From: Actinocatenispora thailandica
Lineage (GTDB): Bacteria; Actinomycetota; Actinomycetes; Mycobacteriales; Micromonosporaceae
Length of the DNA stretch: 64,000 nt
Reading direction: 5' to 3'
NCBI RefSeq assembly: GCF_016865425.1
Contig: NZ_AP023355.1
Coordinates: 434,001-498,000 of the forward strand
A program made the position numbers and the translations under genes. Positions 26,013 to 34,391 of the stretch are shown here, piece after piece; within the stretch, counting starts at the first letter, position 1, and the number at the start of each line of letters is the position of its first letter. The notes under the pieces are model-generated. The model did no database searches. It was given only the letters and a program-made list of their open reading frames with translations, and was not told the DNA's origin.

Positions 26013-26909
26013 GTGCCGACATCGGTGCTCCTCGCCGTGCTGGCGGCGGCGGGCCTGCTCGCTCTCGCACCGGCCTTGGTCCGCCGGTACGACACCACGG
26101 AGCGGCAGGTCGCGGAGCGGGAGTGGTCCACGGCGCGGGTGGTGACCCGGCGGCGCCGGCGCTGCACCGTGCCGGGACGCCACCCGGTCAACCCGCCACG
26201 CCGTGCCCCCGACGTCGTGCCGGCCGCCGGCGGCGCCGCGGAGCCCCGGACCGCCATCGCCCGCACCTCGGCGCGGCTGCCCCGGGCGCGCACCGCGCAG
26301 CCGGCGACGCCGGGATCGCGTCGCTCGGCCGTCGCGCGTCCGGACCGGCGACAGTACCGCCGCTCGGTCGGGATCCGGCGGCGCCGGCGGGCCTGGCGCC
26401 GGCTGCGCCGCAGCCCGTTCGCCCAGCTGTTGCGGGCCCGGCCGATCCTGAGCCGGCCGGCCGCCGAACTCGACCCCGACCAGCGCCGTCGCTGGTGGCG
26501 GTACCACCGTCGGCGCATCCTGATGTTCCTGCTGGCGGTGCTGGTGGTCGAGCTCGCCGTCGGCCTGCTGGTACCGGCGTCGTTCGTCGCCGCGGGCGGC
26601 ACCGTGCTGCTGCTCGGGGCGTACGTGGTGCATCTGCGCAACCGGGCGCTCGACGAGGCGCGCCGCCGCCGCGAGCACCTGCGCCGGCTGACCGAGGAGC
26701 GGGCCGGGGCGGAACGGGCCGAGCGGGCGCGCGCGATCCGGCGCCGCCGGGCCGCGGCCCTGGCCGCCGCCCGCCGGGCCGCGGAGGCGCAGGAGCGGGC
26801 CGAGGCGCTGGCGGCGGCCCGGGCCGCCGAGGCGGAGCTGGCGGACGGCACCTACGGCGCGACCTTCCTGCGCGGCCGCCCGTACCAGGCGCGTGCCGTC
26901 GGGTTCTGA
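26013..26909 (+). CDS. sepX: SepX/GlpR division-associated membrane protein
   Basis: A 298-residue basic protein. An N-terminal membrane helix (VLLAVLAAAGLLALAPALV) is followed by about 140 Arg-rich residues, two more helices (ILMFLLAVLVVELAVGLLVP and FVAAGGTVLLLGAYVVHL, about 168-205) and a long Arg/Ala/Glu coiled coil ending GTYGATFLRGRPYQARAVGF. This layout, and its place just after galU-glp-rimJ, match the actinobacterial division protein SepX (GlpR, the Glp receptor) that associates with FtsZ. The N-terminal helix and the basic linker are as in that family. GTG 26013 follows GGGGGG-rich sequence. Confidence 0.87.
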   Translation: MPTSVLLAVLAAAGLLALAPALVRRYDTTERQVAEREWSTARVVTRRRRRCTVPGRHPVNPPRRAPDVVPAAGGAAEPRTAIARTSARLPRARTAQPATPGSRRSAVARPDRRQYRRSVGIRRRRRAWRRLRRSPFAQLLRARPILSRPAAELDPDQRRRWWRYHRRRILMFLLAVLVVELAVGLLVPASFVAAGGTVLLLGAYVVHLRNRALDEARRRREHLRRLTEERAGAERAERARAIRRRRAAALAAARRAAEAQERAEALAAARAAEAELADGTYGATFLRGRPYQARAVGF

Positions 26910-26964
26910 CCCGCCGGTATCGGTTGGCGACCCGGAAAAGCCACCTGCTAGGCTGTTGCGCGCT

Positions 26965-27038
26965 GGGGCTGTGGCGCAGTCTGGTAGCGCACCTCGTTCG
27001 CAACGAGGGGGTCAGGGGTTCGAGTCCCCTCAGCTCCA
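26965..27038 (+). tRNA. tRNA-Ala (anticodon CGC)
   Basis: The acceptor stem GGGGCTG/CAGCTCC, the T arm GGGGTTCGAGTCCCC and the anticodon loop TTCGCAA give CGC, decoding GCG. Seventy-four bases; the discriminator is A and no full CCA is encoded. A strong terminator hairpin follows. Confidence 0.97.
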
Positions 27039-27047
27039 CCGGCCGGT

Positions 27048-27089
27048 GGCCGGAGTGTGTCCGCGATCAGCGCGGACCCTCCGGCCTTT
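27048..27089 (+). terminator. Terminator hairpin after tRNA-Ala
   Basis: GGCCGGAG (27048-27055) pairs with CTCCGGCC (27079-27086), with an inner TCCGCG/CGCGGA stem, followed by TTTG. This is the clearest Rho-independent-like terminator of the window. Confidence 0.8.
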
Positions 27090-27152
27090 GTGCTTTCTGG
27101 GGGCGCGGCCCCCAGGCCCCGCGCCGGCGGGGCTTCGCCCCCGGCACCCCCT

Positions 27153-27219
27153 CCGCTGAGGTGCGGTGATCTCTTGTCGGGTGGGGCCGCTGAGGTGCGG
27201 TGATCTCTTGTCGGGTGGG
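27153..27219. repeat. 34-bp direct duplication
   Basis: The sequence ccgctgaggtgcggtgatct followed by cttgtcgggtgggg occurs at 27153-27186 and again head-to-tail at 27187-27219. A shorter ggtgcggtgagc echo follows. It lies between tRNA-Ala and the short methylase gene. Confidence 0.88.
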
Positions 27220-27313
27220 CGGCGCTGCGGTGCGGTGAGCCGGTGTTGTGCCGGTGCGGCGCTGCGGTGTGGTGGCCTCGCTGGCGTGCGGGGCGGGGAG
27301 GCATGATCGCGGG

Positions 27314-27868
27314 ATGCCGATGGACAGCGAGCTTGCCGCCCTTGCCGACCCGAGCCTCGATCAGCACTTCCTGGTGTCGAGCAGCAAGCTCGCGCGGCTG
27401 GTTTCGGCGGCTGGCATCACCCCGGCCGACCATGTCCTGGAACTGGGTGCGGGAGCGGGCACGGTCGCGAGGATGCTGCCGCCCTCGGCGTCCCTGACGG
27501 TTGTCGAACTCGACAGCAGGTTGACGCGCCTGCTGCGCCGCCGGGTACCGCGAGCGACGGTCGTTCGGGGCGACGCGCTGATGCTCGTCCGGGAACTGCC
27601 GTGCGACGTCCTGATCGGCAATTTGCCGCACTGGGTGACGGATCGGCTGGTCGATGCGCTGCCGGAGCTGTCGTTCCGCGTCGCCGTCCTTGCGGTCGGG
27701 GAGCGCACCGATCTCGGGCGGCTCCGTGGATCCTTCGAACTCGTCGAGGTGTGCAGCGTCACCGGGGACGACTTCCTGCCGCCGCAGCCGGAAGTCTCGC
27801 GGATCTTCCGGATCGAACCGATCGGTTCTCTTCGTTCGGATCGGGAGGCGCGGGTGCCGCGCCGGTGA
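27314..27868 (+). CDS. Short KsgA/Erm-type rRNA adenine methyltransferase-like protein
   Basis: About 184 residues with the N-terminal half of a KsgA/Erm enzyme: QHFLVSSSKLARLVSAAG, motif I VLELGAGAGTVARML, acidic strand VVELDSRLTRLL, and motif IV IGNLPHWVTDRLVDALP, where NLPF/NLPY is usual and here reads NLPH. A normal KsgA is about 270-320 residues with a C-terminal helical domain, which is missing, so either the protein is a minimal Erm-like enzyme or a remnant. A full KsgA is encoded at 47896. ATG 27314 is chosen; GGGGAGG lies 14 bases upstream, and the start could be ATG 27320. Confidence 0.7.
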   Translation: MPMDSELAALADPSLDQHFLVSSSKLARLVSAAGITPADHVLELGAGAGTVARMLPPSASLTVVELDSRLTRLLRRRVPRATVVRGDALMLVRELPCDVLIGNLPHWVTDRLVDALPELSFRVAVLAVGERTDLGRLRGSFELVEVCSVTGDDFLPPQPEVSRIFRIEPIGSLRSDREARVPRR

Positions 27869-28231
27869 GCGCGGCTGCGCTTCCGGTCCGAGCGCCCCGC
27901 GGTACGGCGACGCGTTCCGCAACCGGCGGCCACGGACGGTGACCAGGAAGTACCGATCGAGGCGACTGGTGGGCACCCGGACACGGTGTGCGATCGGGGC
28001 GGCCGGATCGGCGTGACGATCGGGGTAGCCGGCCAGGGGTCGTGCCGCCGCTGCGGCGTGCTGGGCTGTTATGGTCTCCGATGTGCGTGTTTGCCCGCCG
28101 GATGGCGACCGCAACGGCGCCGGCCCGTCAGGGCCGGTGCGGACCGCAATGTCCGGCAGGTCGACAGCGGTGCGCGTGGTCCACGGACAGGTCGGCACCG
28201 AGATTGCAGACAGTGATGAGGCCCCCCGTCG
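27869..28231 (+). promoter_or_regulatory. Gap before the conservon with a candidate -10 box
   Basis: No gene is supported in these 363 bases. A TATGGT at 28070-28075 is the best -10-like element and would start transcription near 28082, about 150 bases before cvnA. A short ATG frame at that site overlaps cvnA and looks non-coding. GC-rich inverted repeats such as gccggcccgtcagggccggt (about 28118) occur. Confidence 0.3.
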
Positions 28232-31200
28232 ATGAGCGTTCGCACCTGGTCGATTCGGTCCCGACTCGTGGCGCTGGTGGCGGTGCCCATCGTGTGCCTG
28301 GTTCTGTTCTGGGGCTTCGCCAACTACCTGACCCTCGGTGACGGGGTCCGGCTGTACAACCAGAGTCGGCTGCTGAACGAGCTGTCCGTGCCCGTCGACA
28401 ACGTGGTGATCGCGGTCCAGGGCGAGCGCCGCGCCGGGATGGTCTACCTGGCCAGCCCGGACTCGACCCACCAGCGGCAGTTGGCCGCCGCCCGGCGCAC
28501 CGCCGACCGCAGGATCGCCGCGTTCCGGTCGGGACTGTCGTCCGACTCGGTTCGTAGCGTCGCCACCGACCGGATGCTCACGCTCGCCCAGGCCGAGCTG
28601 TCCGACCTGTCCGGGCTGACCGACCTGCGCAGCAAGGTCGACCACCGGTCGCTCTCGCCGACCGAGTTGATGACCGGTACCGCCGGGCTGCTCGACGGCG
28701 TCGACCCGCTGTACGAGCAGATCACCACCTTCCCGGACGACGAGACGGGTGCCGAGGGGCGGGCGGTGGCGATGCTGTCGCGGGCCCGCGAGATGCGCTC
28801 CCGTACCGACGCGGTGCTGGCCTTCGCGCTCGCCAAGGGCCACTTCAGCCCCGAGACGTTCCGGCTGTACGTGCAGGCCGTCGGCGTCGAACGAGACCAG
28901 TACGAGGTGGCCGCGGCCGCGCTGCCCGCCGCCGACCTGCACCAGTACGACGCGCTGATGGCGAAGGCGCCGTTCACCGAGCTGGCCGCGATGGAGCGCA
29001 CCGCGGTCGACAAGGGCGGGCCGACCAGCGCCGTCCCGGTCAACGCGGTGCAGTGGCAGCAGGCCAACGCGAGCGGCCTGGCCGCGCAGTACCGGTTCGA
29101 GCAGCACCTGTACGACCTGCTCGGCGAGCACGCGAAGGCCCCGTCGTACGTGATCTTCCTGCGACTCGGGTTGGCCGGGCTGCTCGGGTTGATCGCGATC
29201 GTCATCTCGGTCCTGGTGGCGCGGCGACTGACCCGGTCGTTGATCCGGCAGCTGCGCGCGCTGCGCGACTCGGCCCGCGACCTCGCCTGGGTACGGCTGC
29301 CGGCGGTGGTGCAGCGGCTGTCCGACGGGCAGAGCGTCGACGTGGCCGCCGAGGTGCCCAGGCTGCCCACCGGATCCGACGAGATCGGCCAGGTCGCGGA
29401 CGCGTTCAACGAGGTCGGCCGCACCGCGGTGCAGGCGGCGTCCGGCCAGGCCGAGCTGCGTACCGGCGCCGCGACGATGTTCCTCAACATCGCCCGGCGC
29501 AGCCAGACCCTGCTGCACCGCCAGCTCGGCCAGCTGGACGTGATGGAACGCAAGGCCGCCGAACCGGAGGCGCTGGACGACCTGTTCAAGGTCGACCACC
29601 TCGCCACCCGGATGCGCCGCAACGCGGAGAACCTCGTCATCCTCGGCGGTGGCGTGCCGGGCCGGGTGTGGTCCGAGCCGAAGCCGCTGCTCGACGTGCT
29701 GCGCAGCGCCGCCTCCGAGGTCGAGCAGTACGAGCGGGTGCACGTCCTGCCGTTCCCCAGCACGCTGCTGGCCGGTTCGGTCATCTCCGACGTGGTGCAC
29801 CTGGTCGCCGAGCTGATCGACAACGCCACCGCGTTCTCGCCGCCGCACACCCGGGTCAACGTGACCGGCCAGCCGGTCCCGAAGGGGTTCGCGATCGAGA
29901 TCGAGGACCGCGGCCTGGGCATGTCCGCCGCGGACATCGAGTCGATCAACGAGTGGCTGACGCACCCGCCGTCGTTCGACGTGCTGGCGCTCAACGACGA
30001 CGCCCGGCTCGGCATGTTCGTGGTGGCCCGGATCGCGGCCCGGCACGAGATCAAGGTGCAGCTGCGCCCCTCGCCGTACGGCGGCACGACCGCGATCGTG
30101 CTGCTGCCCGGTGAACTGGTGGAGCGCGTCGAGGAGGAGCCGCCGGACGAGCCGCGGGATCGCCCGGCGCCGGCGCGGCCGACGCCGCCGGTCCTGGTCG
30201 CCGCCGGCACCCGGCACCGCGCCGACCGGACCGGGCGCGCTGCGCCGTCCGGGTTGCCGCGGCTGGCCACGCTCGGCGCGCATGCCGAGCCCGACCCGTC
30301 GGTACCGGGGCCGCGGCCGGCTCCGGCCGGCCATCGGTCGGCGCCGGTTCCGGCCGAGCCGGGCACCGCCCCGGCCGGTACCGACGCGCGTCCCGTACCG
30401 GACGGCCCAGCGCGGCTCGACCCCGACCCGGAGCGGCTCGACCCCGAACCGGAGCGGCTCGACCCCGACCCGGAGCGGCTCGACCCCGAACCGGCGTCGA
30501 CCGGCCCCGAGCCAGGGGGGATGGCCGAACCGGCGGCGTCGAGCGGCGACGTGCCGGCCCCGGTCGACGACCCGGTCCAGATCGACCCGGCCCAGGTCGA
30601 CGACCCGGCCCAGATCGACCCGGCCCAGATCGACGACCCGGCCTCGGTCGAGGATCGGGCCCCGGCCGCCCGGTCCGCGGCCGGCGGTCCGAGCCTGACG
30701 CCGGTCGAGGAGCCGGCCGCCTTCACGGCTGGCGGTCCGAGCCTGACGGCGGTGGAGGAGCCGGCCCGGTCCACGACCGGCGGTCCGAGCCCGTCGGCGG
30801 TGAGCGACCCGGACCGGTCCTCGGCGGTGAGTGACCCGGACCGGTCCGCGGACGCCGGCTCGTTCGGGGCCGTGACCGGGAGCCCGGAGCCGACGGTCCA
30901 GGAGCCGGCCGCGGCGGCCACCGGCGGTACGGTGCCCCCAGTCCGGTCGGTACCGTCCGATGTGGACGATGAGAACACCCACCTGGGACTGCCCCGGCGA
31001 GTCCGGCAGGCGAACCTGGCGCCCGGCCTCCGCGTCGAATCGGCGGTACCAGCCGTGGTCGAGGACGCCCGGCCGCGGGCGGGGCGCGGCCCGGAGGAGA
31101 TCCGGCGGATGATGAGTTCGTACCAGCAGGGCACCCTCCGCGGCCGGCGCACCGACGCGGCCCGGTCACCGGCACCGACGGCGCCGGGTACCGCGCAGGT

Positions 31201-31261
31201 GGCCGACAGCGGCAGGCAGGACACCGCTCAGGTGGCCGACGGTGGTAGGGAGGACGGCTGA
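28232..31261 (+). CDS. cvnA: Conservon sensor kinase-like protein CvnA
   Basis: A 1009-residue protein. One helix (LVALVAVPIVCLVLFWGFAN, 12-31), an about 270-residue nitrate/nitrite-sensor-like extracytoplasmic domain, a second helix (LGLAGLLGLIAIVISVLVAR, about 311), HAMP, a conserved block NIARRSQTLLHRQLGQLDVM (phosphoacceptor-like helix region; lacks a classical H-box His-Glu but has LLHRQL), and HATPase motifs VAELIDNATAFSPP and EDRGLGMSAADIESINEW. Members act with CvnB-D as a G-protein-like signalling complex at the membrane. Residues 640-1009 are a repeat-rich tail (LDPDPERLDPEP, DDPAQIDPAQ, GGPSLTPVEEPA), ending in the conserved RRMMSSYQQGTLRGR. The start is placed at ATG 28232 on frame evidence; the ribosome site is weak. 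Confidence 0.93.
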   Translation: MSVRTWSIRSRLVALVAVPIVCLVLFWGFANYLTLGDGVRLYNQSRLLNELSVPVDNVVIAVQGERRAGMVYLASPDSTHQRQLAAARRTADRRIAAFRSGLSSDSVRSVATDRMLTLAQAELSDLSGLTDLRSKVDHRSLSPTELMTGTAGLLDGVDPLYEQITTFPDDETGAEGRAVAMLSRAREMRSRTDAVLAFALAKGHFSPETFRLYVQAVGVERDQYEVAAAALPAADLHQYDALMAKAPFTELAAMERTAVDKGGPTSAVPVNAVQWQQANASGLAAQYRFEQHLYDLLGEHAKAPSYVIFLRLGLAGLLGLIAIVISVLVARRLTRSLIRQLRALRDSARDLAWVRLPAVVQRLSDGQSVDVAAEVPRLPTGSDEIGQVADAFNEVGRTAVQAASGQAELRTGAATMFLNIARRSQTLLHRQLGQLDVMERKAAEPEALDDLFKVDHLATRMRRNAENLVILGGGVPGRVWSEPKPLLDVLRSAASEVEQYERVHVLPFPSTLLAGSVISDVVHLVAELIDNATAFSPPHTRVNVTGQPVPKGFAIEIEDRGLGMSAADIESINEWLTHPPSFDVLALNDDARLGMFVVARIAARHEIKVQLRPSPYGGTTAIVLLPGELVERVEEEPPDEPRDRPAPARPTPPVLVAAGTRHRADRTGRAAPSGLPRLATLGAHAEPDPSVPGPRPAPAGHRSAPVPAEPGTAPAGTDARPVPDGPARLDPDPERLDPEPERLDPDPERLDPEPASTGPEPGGMAEPAASSGDVPAPVDDPVQIDPAQVDDPAQIDPAQIDDPASVEDRAPAARSAAGGPSLTPVEEPAAFTAGGPSLTAVEEPARSTTGGPSPSAVSDPDRSSAVSDPDRSADAGSFGAVTGSPEPTVQEPAAAATGGTVPPVRSVPSDVDDENTHLGLPRRVRQANLAPGLRVESAVPAVVEDARPRAGRGPEEIRRMMSSYQQGTLRGRRTDAARSPAPTAPGTAQVADSGRQDTAQVADGGREDG

Positions 31262-31698
31262 TGACGCAGCACGCGCAGGCATCGAACACCGATGCGGACT
31301 GGCTGCTGGAAGACCTGGTACAGCGGGTGGCGGAGATCCGGCACGCGGTGCTGCTGTCCGCCGACGGCCTGCTGATCGGCCGGTCCGAGGCGCTCAACCG
31401 GGGCGACGCGGAGCATCTGGCCGCGGTCGCGTCCGGGTTCCAGAGTCTGGCCCGCGGCGCCGGCCGGCACTTCGGTGCCGGCGAGATCCGGCAGACGGTG
31501 ATCGAGATGGACACCGCGTTCCTGTTCGTCACGGCGGCCGGGCAGGGCGCCTGCCTGGCGGTGTTCGCCGAGGCGGACAGCGACATCGGGCTGGTCGCGT
31601 TCGAGATGAACCTGCTGGTACAGCGGGTCGGCAACAACCTCGCGACCACGGCCCGGGCGACGCGTGCCGACGACGCCGACGTGCCGGTCTCCCGGTAG
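31261..31698 (+). CDS. cvnB: Conservon roadblock/LC7 protein CvnB
   Basis: A 145-residue roadblock/LC7 domain: WLLEDLVQRVAEIRHAVLLS, ADGLLIGRSEALNRGDAEHL, GAGRHFGAGEIRQTVIEMD, and the closing VAFEMNLLVQRVGNNL. Such proteins are GTPase-associated scaffolds (MglB-like) for the CvnD small GTPase. Its ATG overlaps the cvnA stop by one base, so translation is coupled. Second gene of the four-gene conservon. Confidence 0.95.
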   Translation: MTQHAQASNTDADWLLEDLVQRVAEIRHAVLLSADGLLIGRSEALNRGDAEHLAAVASGFQSLARGAGRHFGAGEIRQTVIEMDTAFLFVTAAGQGACLAVFAEADSDIGLVAFEMNLLVQRVGNNLATTARATRADDADVPVSR

Positions 31699-31710
31699 GT
31701 CGGGGGAACC

Positions 31711-32073
31711 GTGAGCCAGCACGCGGCACCGGACGGCGCCGGACCGTTGGTCCGCCCGTACGCGATGACACACGGCCGGACCCGGCCCTCCTCGGACAAC
31801 TTCGACCTGATCGCGCTGGTCGTCGCGGTCGACGGGCCGGTGTCCATCGAGGGCCTGGAGCCGGAGCATCGCAGCATCCTGAACCTTGCTCGGCAGCCGG
31901 TGTCGGTGGCCGAGATCTCCGCCCGCGCCGACCTGCCGGTCGGGGTGGTGCGGATCCTGCTCGACGATCTGCGGGTACGGGGGGCCGTGCAGGTCCGATC
32001 GCCGATGTCCGGGGCGAAGGCACCCACCAAGCGGGTCCTGCGCGCCGCCATCAACGGCCTGCGCGCGCTGTGA
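31711..32073 (+). CDS. cvnC: Conservon DUF742 protein CvnC
   Basis: A 120-residue DUF742 protein with the family signature VRPYAMTHGRTRPSSDNFDL (residues about 11-30), LEPEHRSILNLARQPVSVAE and ADLPVGVVRILLDDLRVRGA, a winged-helix-like segment. CvnC couples the kinase and GTPase in characterised conservons, and its fold suggests DNA or protein binding. GTG 31711 follows CGGGGGAACC; it ends by overlapping the next start. Confidence 0.94.
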   Translation: MSQHAAPDGAGPLVRPYAMTHGRTRPSSDNFDLIALVVAVDGPVSIEGLEPEHRSILNLARQPVSVAEISARADLPVGVVRILLDDLRVRGAVQVRSPMSGAKAPTKRVLRAAINGLRAL

Positions 32074-32672
32074 ACGACGACGGAGTGTCTACTGTGGACG
32101 AGATCCCCTACGCGATCAAGATCCTGGTCGCCGGCGGCTTCGGTGCGGGCAAGACGACGATGGTCGGCTCGGTGTCCGAGATCGAACCGCTGCGCACCGA
32201 GGAGGTCATCACCGCCGAGAGCGTCGGCATCGACGACCTCGACGGCGTCGAGCAGAAGACCACCACCACGGTGGCGATGGACTTCGGCCGGATCACCCTC
32301 ACCGACGGACTGGTCCTCTACCTGTTCGGTACGCCGGGGCAGGACCGGTTCTGGTTCATGTGGGACGAGCTGTCGCTCGGCGCCGTCGGTGCCGTGGTGC
32401 TCGCCGACACCCGCCGCCTCGCCGACTGCTTCCCGTCCGTCGACTACTTCGAGCAGCGCGGTACGCCGTTCATCGTCGCGGTGAACTGCTTCGACGGCGC
32501 CAAGCGGTACCGGCCGGAGGACGTGCGGGTCGCGCTCGACCTCGACCCGCAGGTGCCGGTACTGCTGTGCGACGCGCGGCGCCGCGACTCCAGCAAGGGC
32601 GTGCTGATCACCCTGGTCGAGTACGTGCTGCAGCGCTACAGCGAGCTGGAGAACAACGGCGCCCTCGCCTGA
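32070..32672 (+). CDS. cvnD: Conservon GTPase CvnD (Ras-like, MglA-type)
   Basis: The 200-residue protein has the G1 loop VAGGFGAGKTTMVGSVS (about residues 16-32), the switch FGTPGQDRFWFMWDEL (G3) and a G4-like AVNCFDGAKRYRP. CvnD is the output GTPase of the conservon. GTG 32070 overlaps the cvnC stop (GTGA); GTG 32085 (VSTVDEIPYAIK) is an equally plausible start. Last gene of the unit; a hairpin follows. Confidence 0.95.
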   Translation: MNDDGVSTVDEIPYAIKILVAGGFGAGKTTMVGSVSEIEPLRTEEVITAESVGIDDLDGVEQKTTTTVAMDFGRITLTDGLVLYLFGTPGQDRFWFMWDELSLGAVGAVVLADTRRLADCFPSVDYFEQRGTPFIVAVNCFDGAKRYRPEDVRVALDLDPQVPVLLCDARRRDSSKGVLITLVEYVLQRYSELENNGALA

Positions 32673-32681
32673 CTGTGAGGC

Positions 32682-32722
32682 GTCATCTGGTCCGGAGAGC
32701 GGGCGGTTTCCCACCGGATGAC
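32682..32722. terminator. Hairpin between cvnD and the facing Hsp70 gene
   Basis: GTCATCTGGT (32682-32691) and ACCGGATGAC (32713-32722) pair with one mismatch around a 21-nt loop, in the convergent gap. It is a modest bidirectional terminator. Confidence 0.4.
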
Positions 32723-32747
32723 CCTATGATCAACAGGGCGGGTCGGG

Positions 32748-34346
32748 TCAGCTCACCTTGATGGCGGCGATCCGGTCCCGGGTCGCCGCGGTCGGCACGG
32801 TGCCCTGGCCGATCAGGTTCATCGCGACCTGGGTGGGCGCTCCGTCGGCGCCGACCGCGGACAGCGTCGGGATGCCGCTGCCGGACAGCCGCACGGTGAG
32901 CGTGGCGGTGTGGCCGGCCGGGGCGTCACCGGGGATGCGGACCGCGCCGGCCCCGATCACCCGGTAGCCGTCCGGCGCGTACCGCGACTGCGACGGGACG
33001 CCCGCCGCGGTCTGCTCCAGCAGGGTGAAGTCGAGCTGCCCGGACCCGGCCGCGGTACTGGCCAGCACGTTGCTCGCCGTCGCCGGCAGCGCGTCGTGCG
33101 CGGCGACCACGTCGACCAGTTGCGCGCCGTCGGCGAGGGCGGCCCCGGGCCGTGCGGTCAACGCGTACCCCCGGGCGGCGACCCGGCGGATCACCCGGTT
33201 GGCGATCCGCTCCTCGGCCTCGGCGGACAACCCGGAACGGCTCGCCATCCGGGACGCGGCGGTGTCGTCGCCGGCCGCGATCAGCCGCCGGTAGGTCTCC
33301 TCGAACGCGTACCAGGCGGCGCCGCGCGCGACGGCCAGGTCCGGATCGTGCAGCCGCGGCCGGTGCCCCAGCTCGGTGACGATCCGCTCGGCCACCGCCG
33401 GCATCCGGGACGAGCCGCCGACCAGCAGCACCTCGTCGATCCGGTCCACGCCGCGCTCCGCGGCGGCCGCCACGACCTCCCGGGTCACCTCGATGGTGCG
33501 ATCCAGCAGGTCGGCGGTGAGCTGCTGGAACGTCTCCCGGGTGATCGACACCCGGGTCACCCGGCCCTCGTGCATGATCCGGATGGTGTGCTCGTCCTCC
33601 TCCGACAGCCGCCGCTTGCCCTCCTCGACCCGGGCCCGGATGTCCTGCACCGTCGCCGGCGAGTCGAACGGGTGCGACACGTCGGGGTGCTCGGCGCAGA
33701 ACTTCTCCACCACGTACTCGGCGAGCCGTTCGTCGAAGTCGACGCCACCGAGCTCGGTGTCGCCGCCGGTGGCGATCTCGGTCAGGCCCGCCGCCGACAC
33801 CCGCACCACGGTGGTGTCGAACGTGCCGCCACCCAGGTCGTACAGCAGGATGGCGCTGTCCTCGCCGGACTCGCCGACCCGGTACGACAGGGCCGCGGCG
33901 AGCGGCTCGGAGAGCACGTCGATGACGGTCAGGCCGGCGAGTTCACCGGCCCGCCGGGTCGCGGCCCGTTCGGCGAGGCCGAAGTACGCGGGGACGGTGA
34001 TGACCGCCTCGGTCACCGCCTCGCCGGTGGCCTCCGCCGCGTCCGCCACCAGCCGGCGCAGGATCAGCGCGGACACCTCCTCGGCGGTGAACGACTCGCC
34101 GTGCATCCGCAACGTCAGGTGCCGCCCCAGCTCGCGCTTGATCAGGTCGACCACCAGGTCGGGCTCCAACACCGCGGTGTCCTTCGCTTTGGTGCCGACC
34201 ACGACGCTGTCGGCGGTGGCGAAGTACACCGCCGACGGGGTCGAGTCGTCACCCTCCCGGCTGCGGATCACGGTCGGACGACCCGTCGCGTCGAGGTACG
34301 CGACACTCGAGTAGGTCGTGCCCAGGTCAATGCCGAAGACAGCCAC
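32748..34346 (-). CDS. Lidless Hsp70-family (DnaK-like) chaperone
   Basis: A 532-residue Hsp70 homologue. The ATPase domain is complete: MAVFGIDLGTTYSSVAYLD (phosphate 1), TVPAYFGLAERAATRRAG, LYDLGGGTFDTTVVRV (phosphate 2, near 170), EVLLVGGSSRMPAVAE (adenosine motif) and a final ARGAAWYAF. The C-terminal part has a short beta-like segment (IPGDAPAGHTATLTVRLSG, GIPTLSAVGADGAP) but not the helical lid; DnaK is about 620 residues. The linker-like region (residues about 370-445) differs from DnaK. It is adjacent to a GrpE-like gene, and no DnaJ gene is present. ATG 34346 (MAVFGIDLG) is clear from family alignment. It faces the conservon. Confidence 0.9.
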   Translation of the reverse strand: MAVFGIDLGTTYSSVAYLDATGRPTVIRSREGDDSTPSAVYFATADSVVVGTKAKDTAVLEPDLVVDLIKRELGRHLTLRMHGESFTAEEVSALILRRLVADAAEATGEAVTEAVITVPAYFGLAERAATRRAGELAGLTVIDVLSEPLAAALSYRVGESGEDSAILLYDLGGGTFDTTVVRVSAAGLTEIATGGDTELGGVDFDERLAEYVVEKFCAEHPDVSHPFDSPATVQDIRARVEEGKRRLSEEDEHTIRIMHEGRVTRVSITRETFQQLTADLLDRTIEVTREVVAAAAERGVDRIDEVLLVGGSSRMPAVAERIVTELGHRPRLHDPDLAVARGAAWYAFEETYRRLIAAGDDTAASRMASRSGLSAEAEERIANRVIRRVAARGYALTARPGAALADGAQLVDVVAAHDALPATASNVLASTAAGSGQLDFTLLEQTAAGVPSQSRYAPDGYRVIGAGAVRIPGDAPAGHTATLTVRLSGSGIPTLSAVGADGAPTQVAMNLIGQGTVPTAATRDRIAAIKVS

Positions 34347-34391
34347 GCTGATCGCTTTCTCTTCCGGTTCGCTCGGCGACTGATCCCCGCG

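Noticed and set aside
26965-27219. Integrative element at tRNA-Ala
   Set aside because: No integrase or duplicated tRNA 3' end was found in the window.
28081-28341. Leaderless short ORF before cvnA
   Set aside because: It is read through into cvnA in a wrong frame, and its composition is not coding-like; only the -10 box was kept as a weak candidate.
26948-30982. Open minus-strand frame of more than 1300 residues across the conservon and short methylase
   Set aside because: It runs antisense to well-supported conserved genes, is Arg/Gly/Pro-dominated as expected from GC-rich shadow frames, and shows no domain.
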